From assembly GCA_913030785.1 (NCBI GenBank), contig CAJWER010000183.1:1-6131 (forward strand): a stretch of 6,131 bases of DNA, given 5' to 3'. Shown here piece by piece: positions 6,130-6,131 of this stretch. The position numbers and the translations under genes were made by a program. A model generated the notes under the pieces. It did no database searches and was not told the origin of the DNA. It saw only the letters and a program-made list of their open reading frames with translations. This DNA comes from an uncultured Chloroflexota bacterium. Lineage in GTDB: Bacteria > Chloroflexota > Dehalococcoidia > Lucifugimonadales > CAJWER01. The number at the start of each line of letters is the position of its first letter. Position 1 is the stretch's first letter.

Positions 6130-6131
6130 CT

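Overview
The window is a chromosomal stretch at roughly 60% G+C by eye, with no rRNA, tRNA, CRISPR array or recognisable insertion sequence. The gene set is mostly housekeeping: a CBS-less GuaB3-type IMP dehydrogenase and a QueG with C-terminal HEAT-like repeats. Together with a sigma70-type promoter and a palindromic G/C-rich intergenic repeat, this fits an uncultivated high-GC bacterium. My best guess is Chloroflexota (Dehalococcoidia/SAR202-like), held at low to moderate confidence and inferred from gene types only.

Layout. (1) 2-280, plus strand: C-terminal end of a YbjN/CesT-chaperone-like protein, cut by the left edge and lower in G+C than its neighbours. (2) 277-3175, minus strand: three closely packed genes, transcribed queG (epoxyqueuosine reductase), then an uncharacterised Nmad3-like protein, then a D-2-hydroxyacid dehydrogenase. 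queG and the Nmad3-like gene share a GTGA stop/start overlap, and the dehydrogenase follows after 47 bases with a good ribosome binding site. (3) 3176-3491: divergent intergenic region with a near-consensus promoter for the plus-strand gene and a weaker candidate promoter for queG. (4) 3492-4631, plus strand: guaB3. (5) 4706-5413, plus strand: a HAD-family hydrolase reading frame of 235 codons, complete except for an in-frame TGA at codon 117 that separates the motif I half from the motif II-IV half. (6) 5434-5454: perfect 9-bp inverted repeat between convergent genes. (7) 5470 to the right edge, minus strand: C-terminal part of a dienelactone-hydrolase-type alpha/beta hydrolase, preceded in the same frame by a Cys-rich and Pro-rich segment that does not look like that family.

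How the genes fit together: guaB3 supplies XMP for guanine nucleotides. QueG finishes queuosine synthesis, a pathway that starts from GTP, so the divergent pair has a loose purine link. The Nmad3-like protein belongs to a class predicted from comparative genomics to be tied to modified nucleic acid bases, and here it is translationally coupled to queG, the last enzyme of a 7-deazaguanine pathway. That pairing is the most interesting functional hint, but it rests on family resemblance seen by eye. The other points worth a second look are the interrupted HAD gene and the apparent chimera at the right edge.
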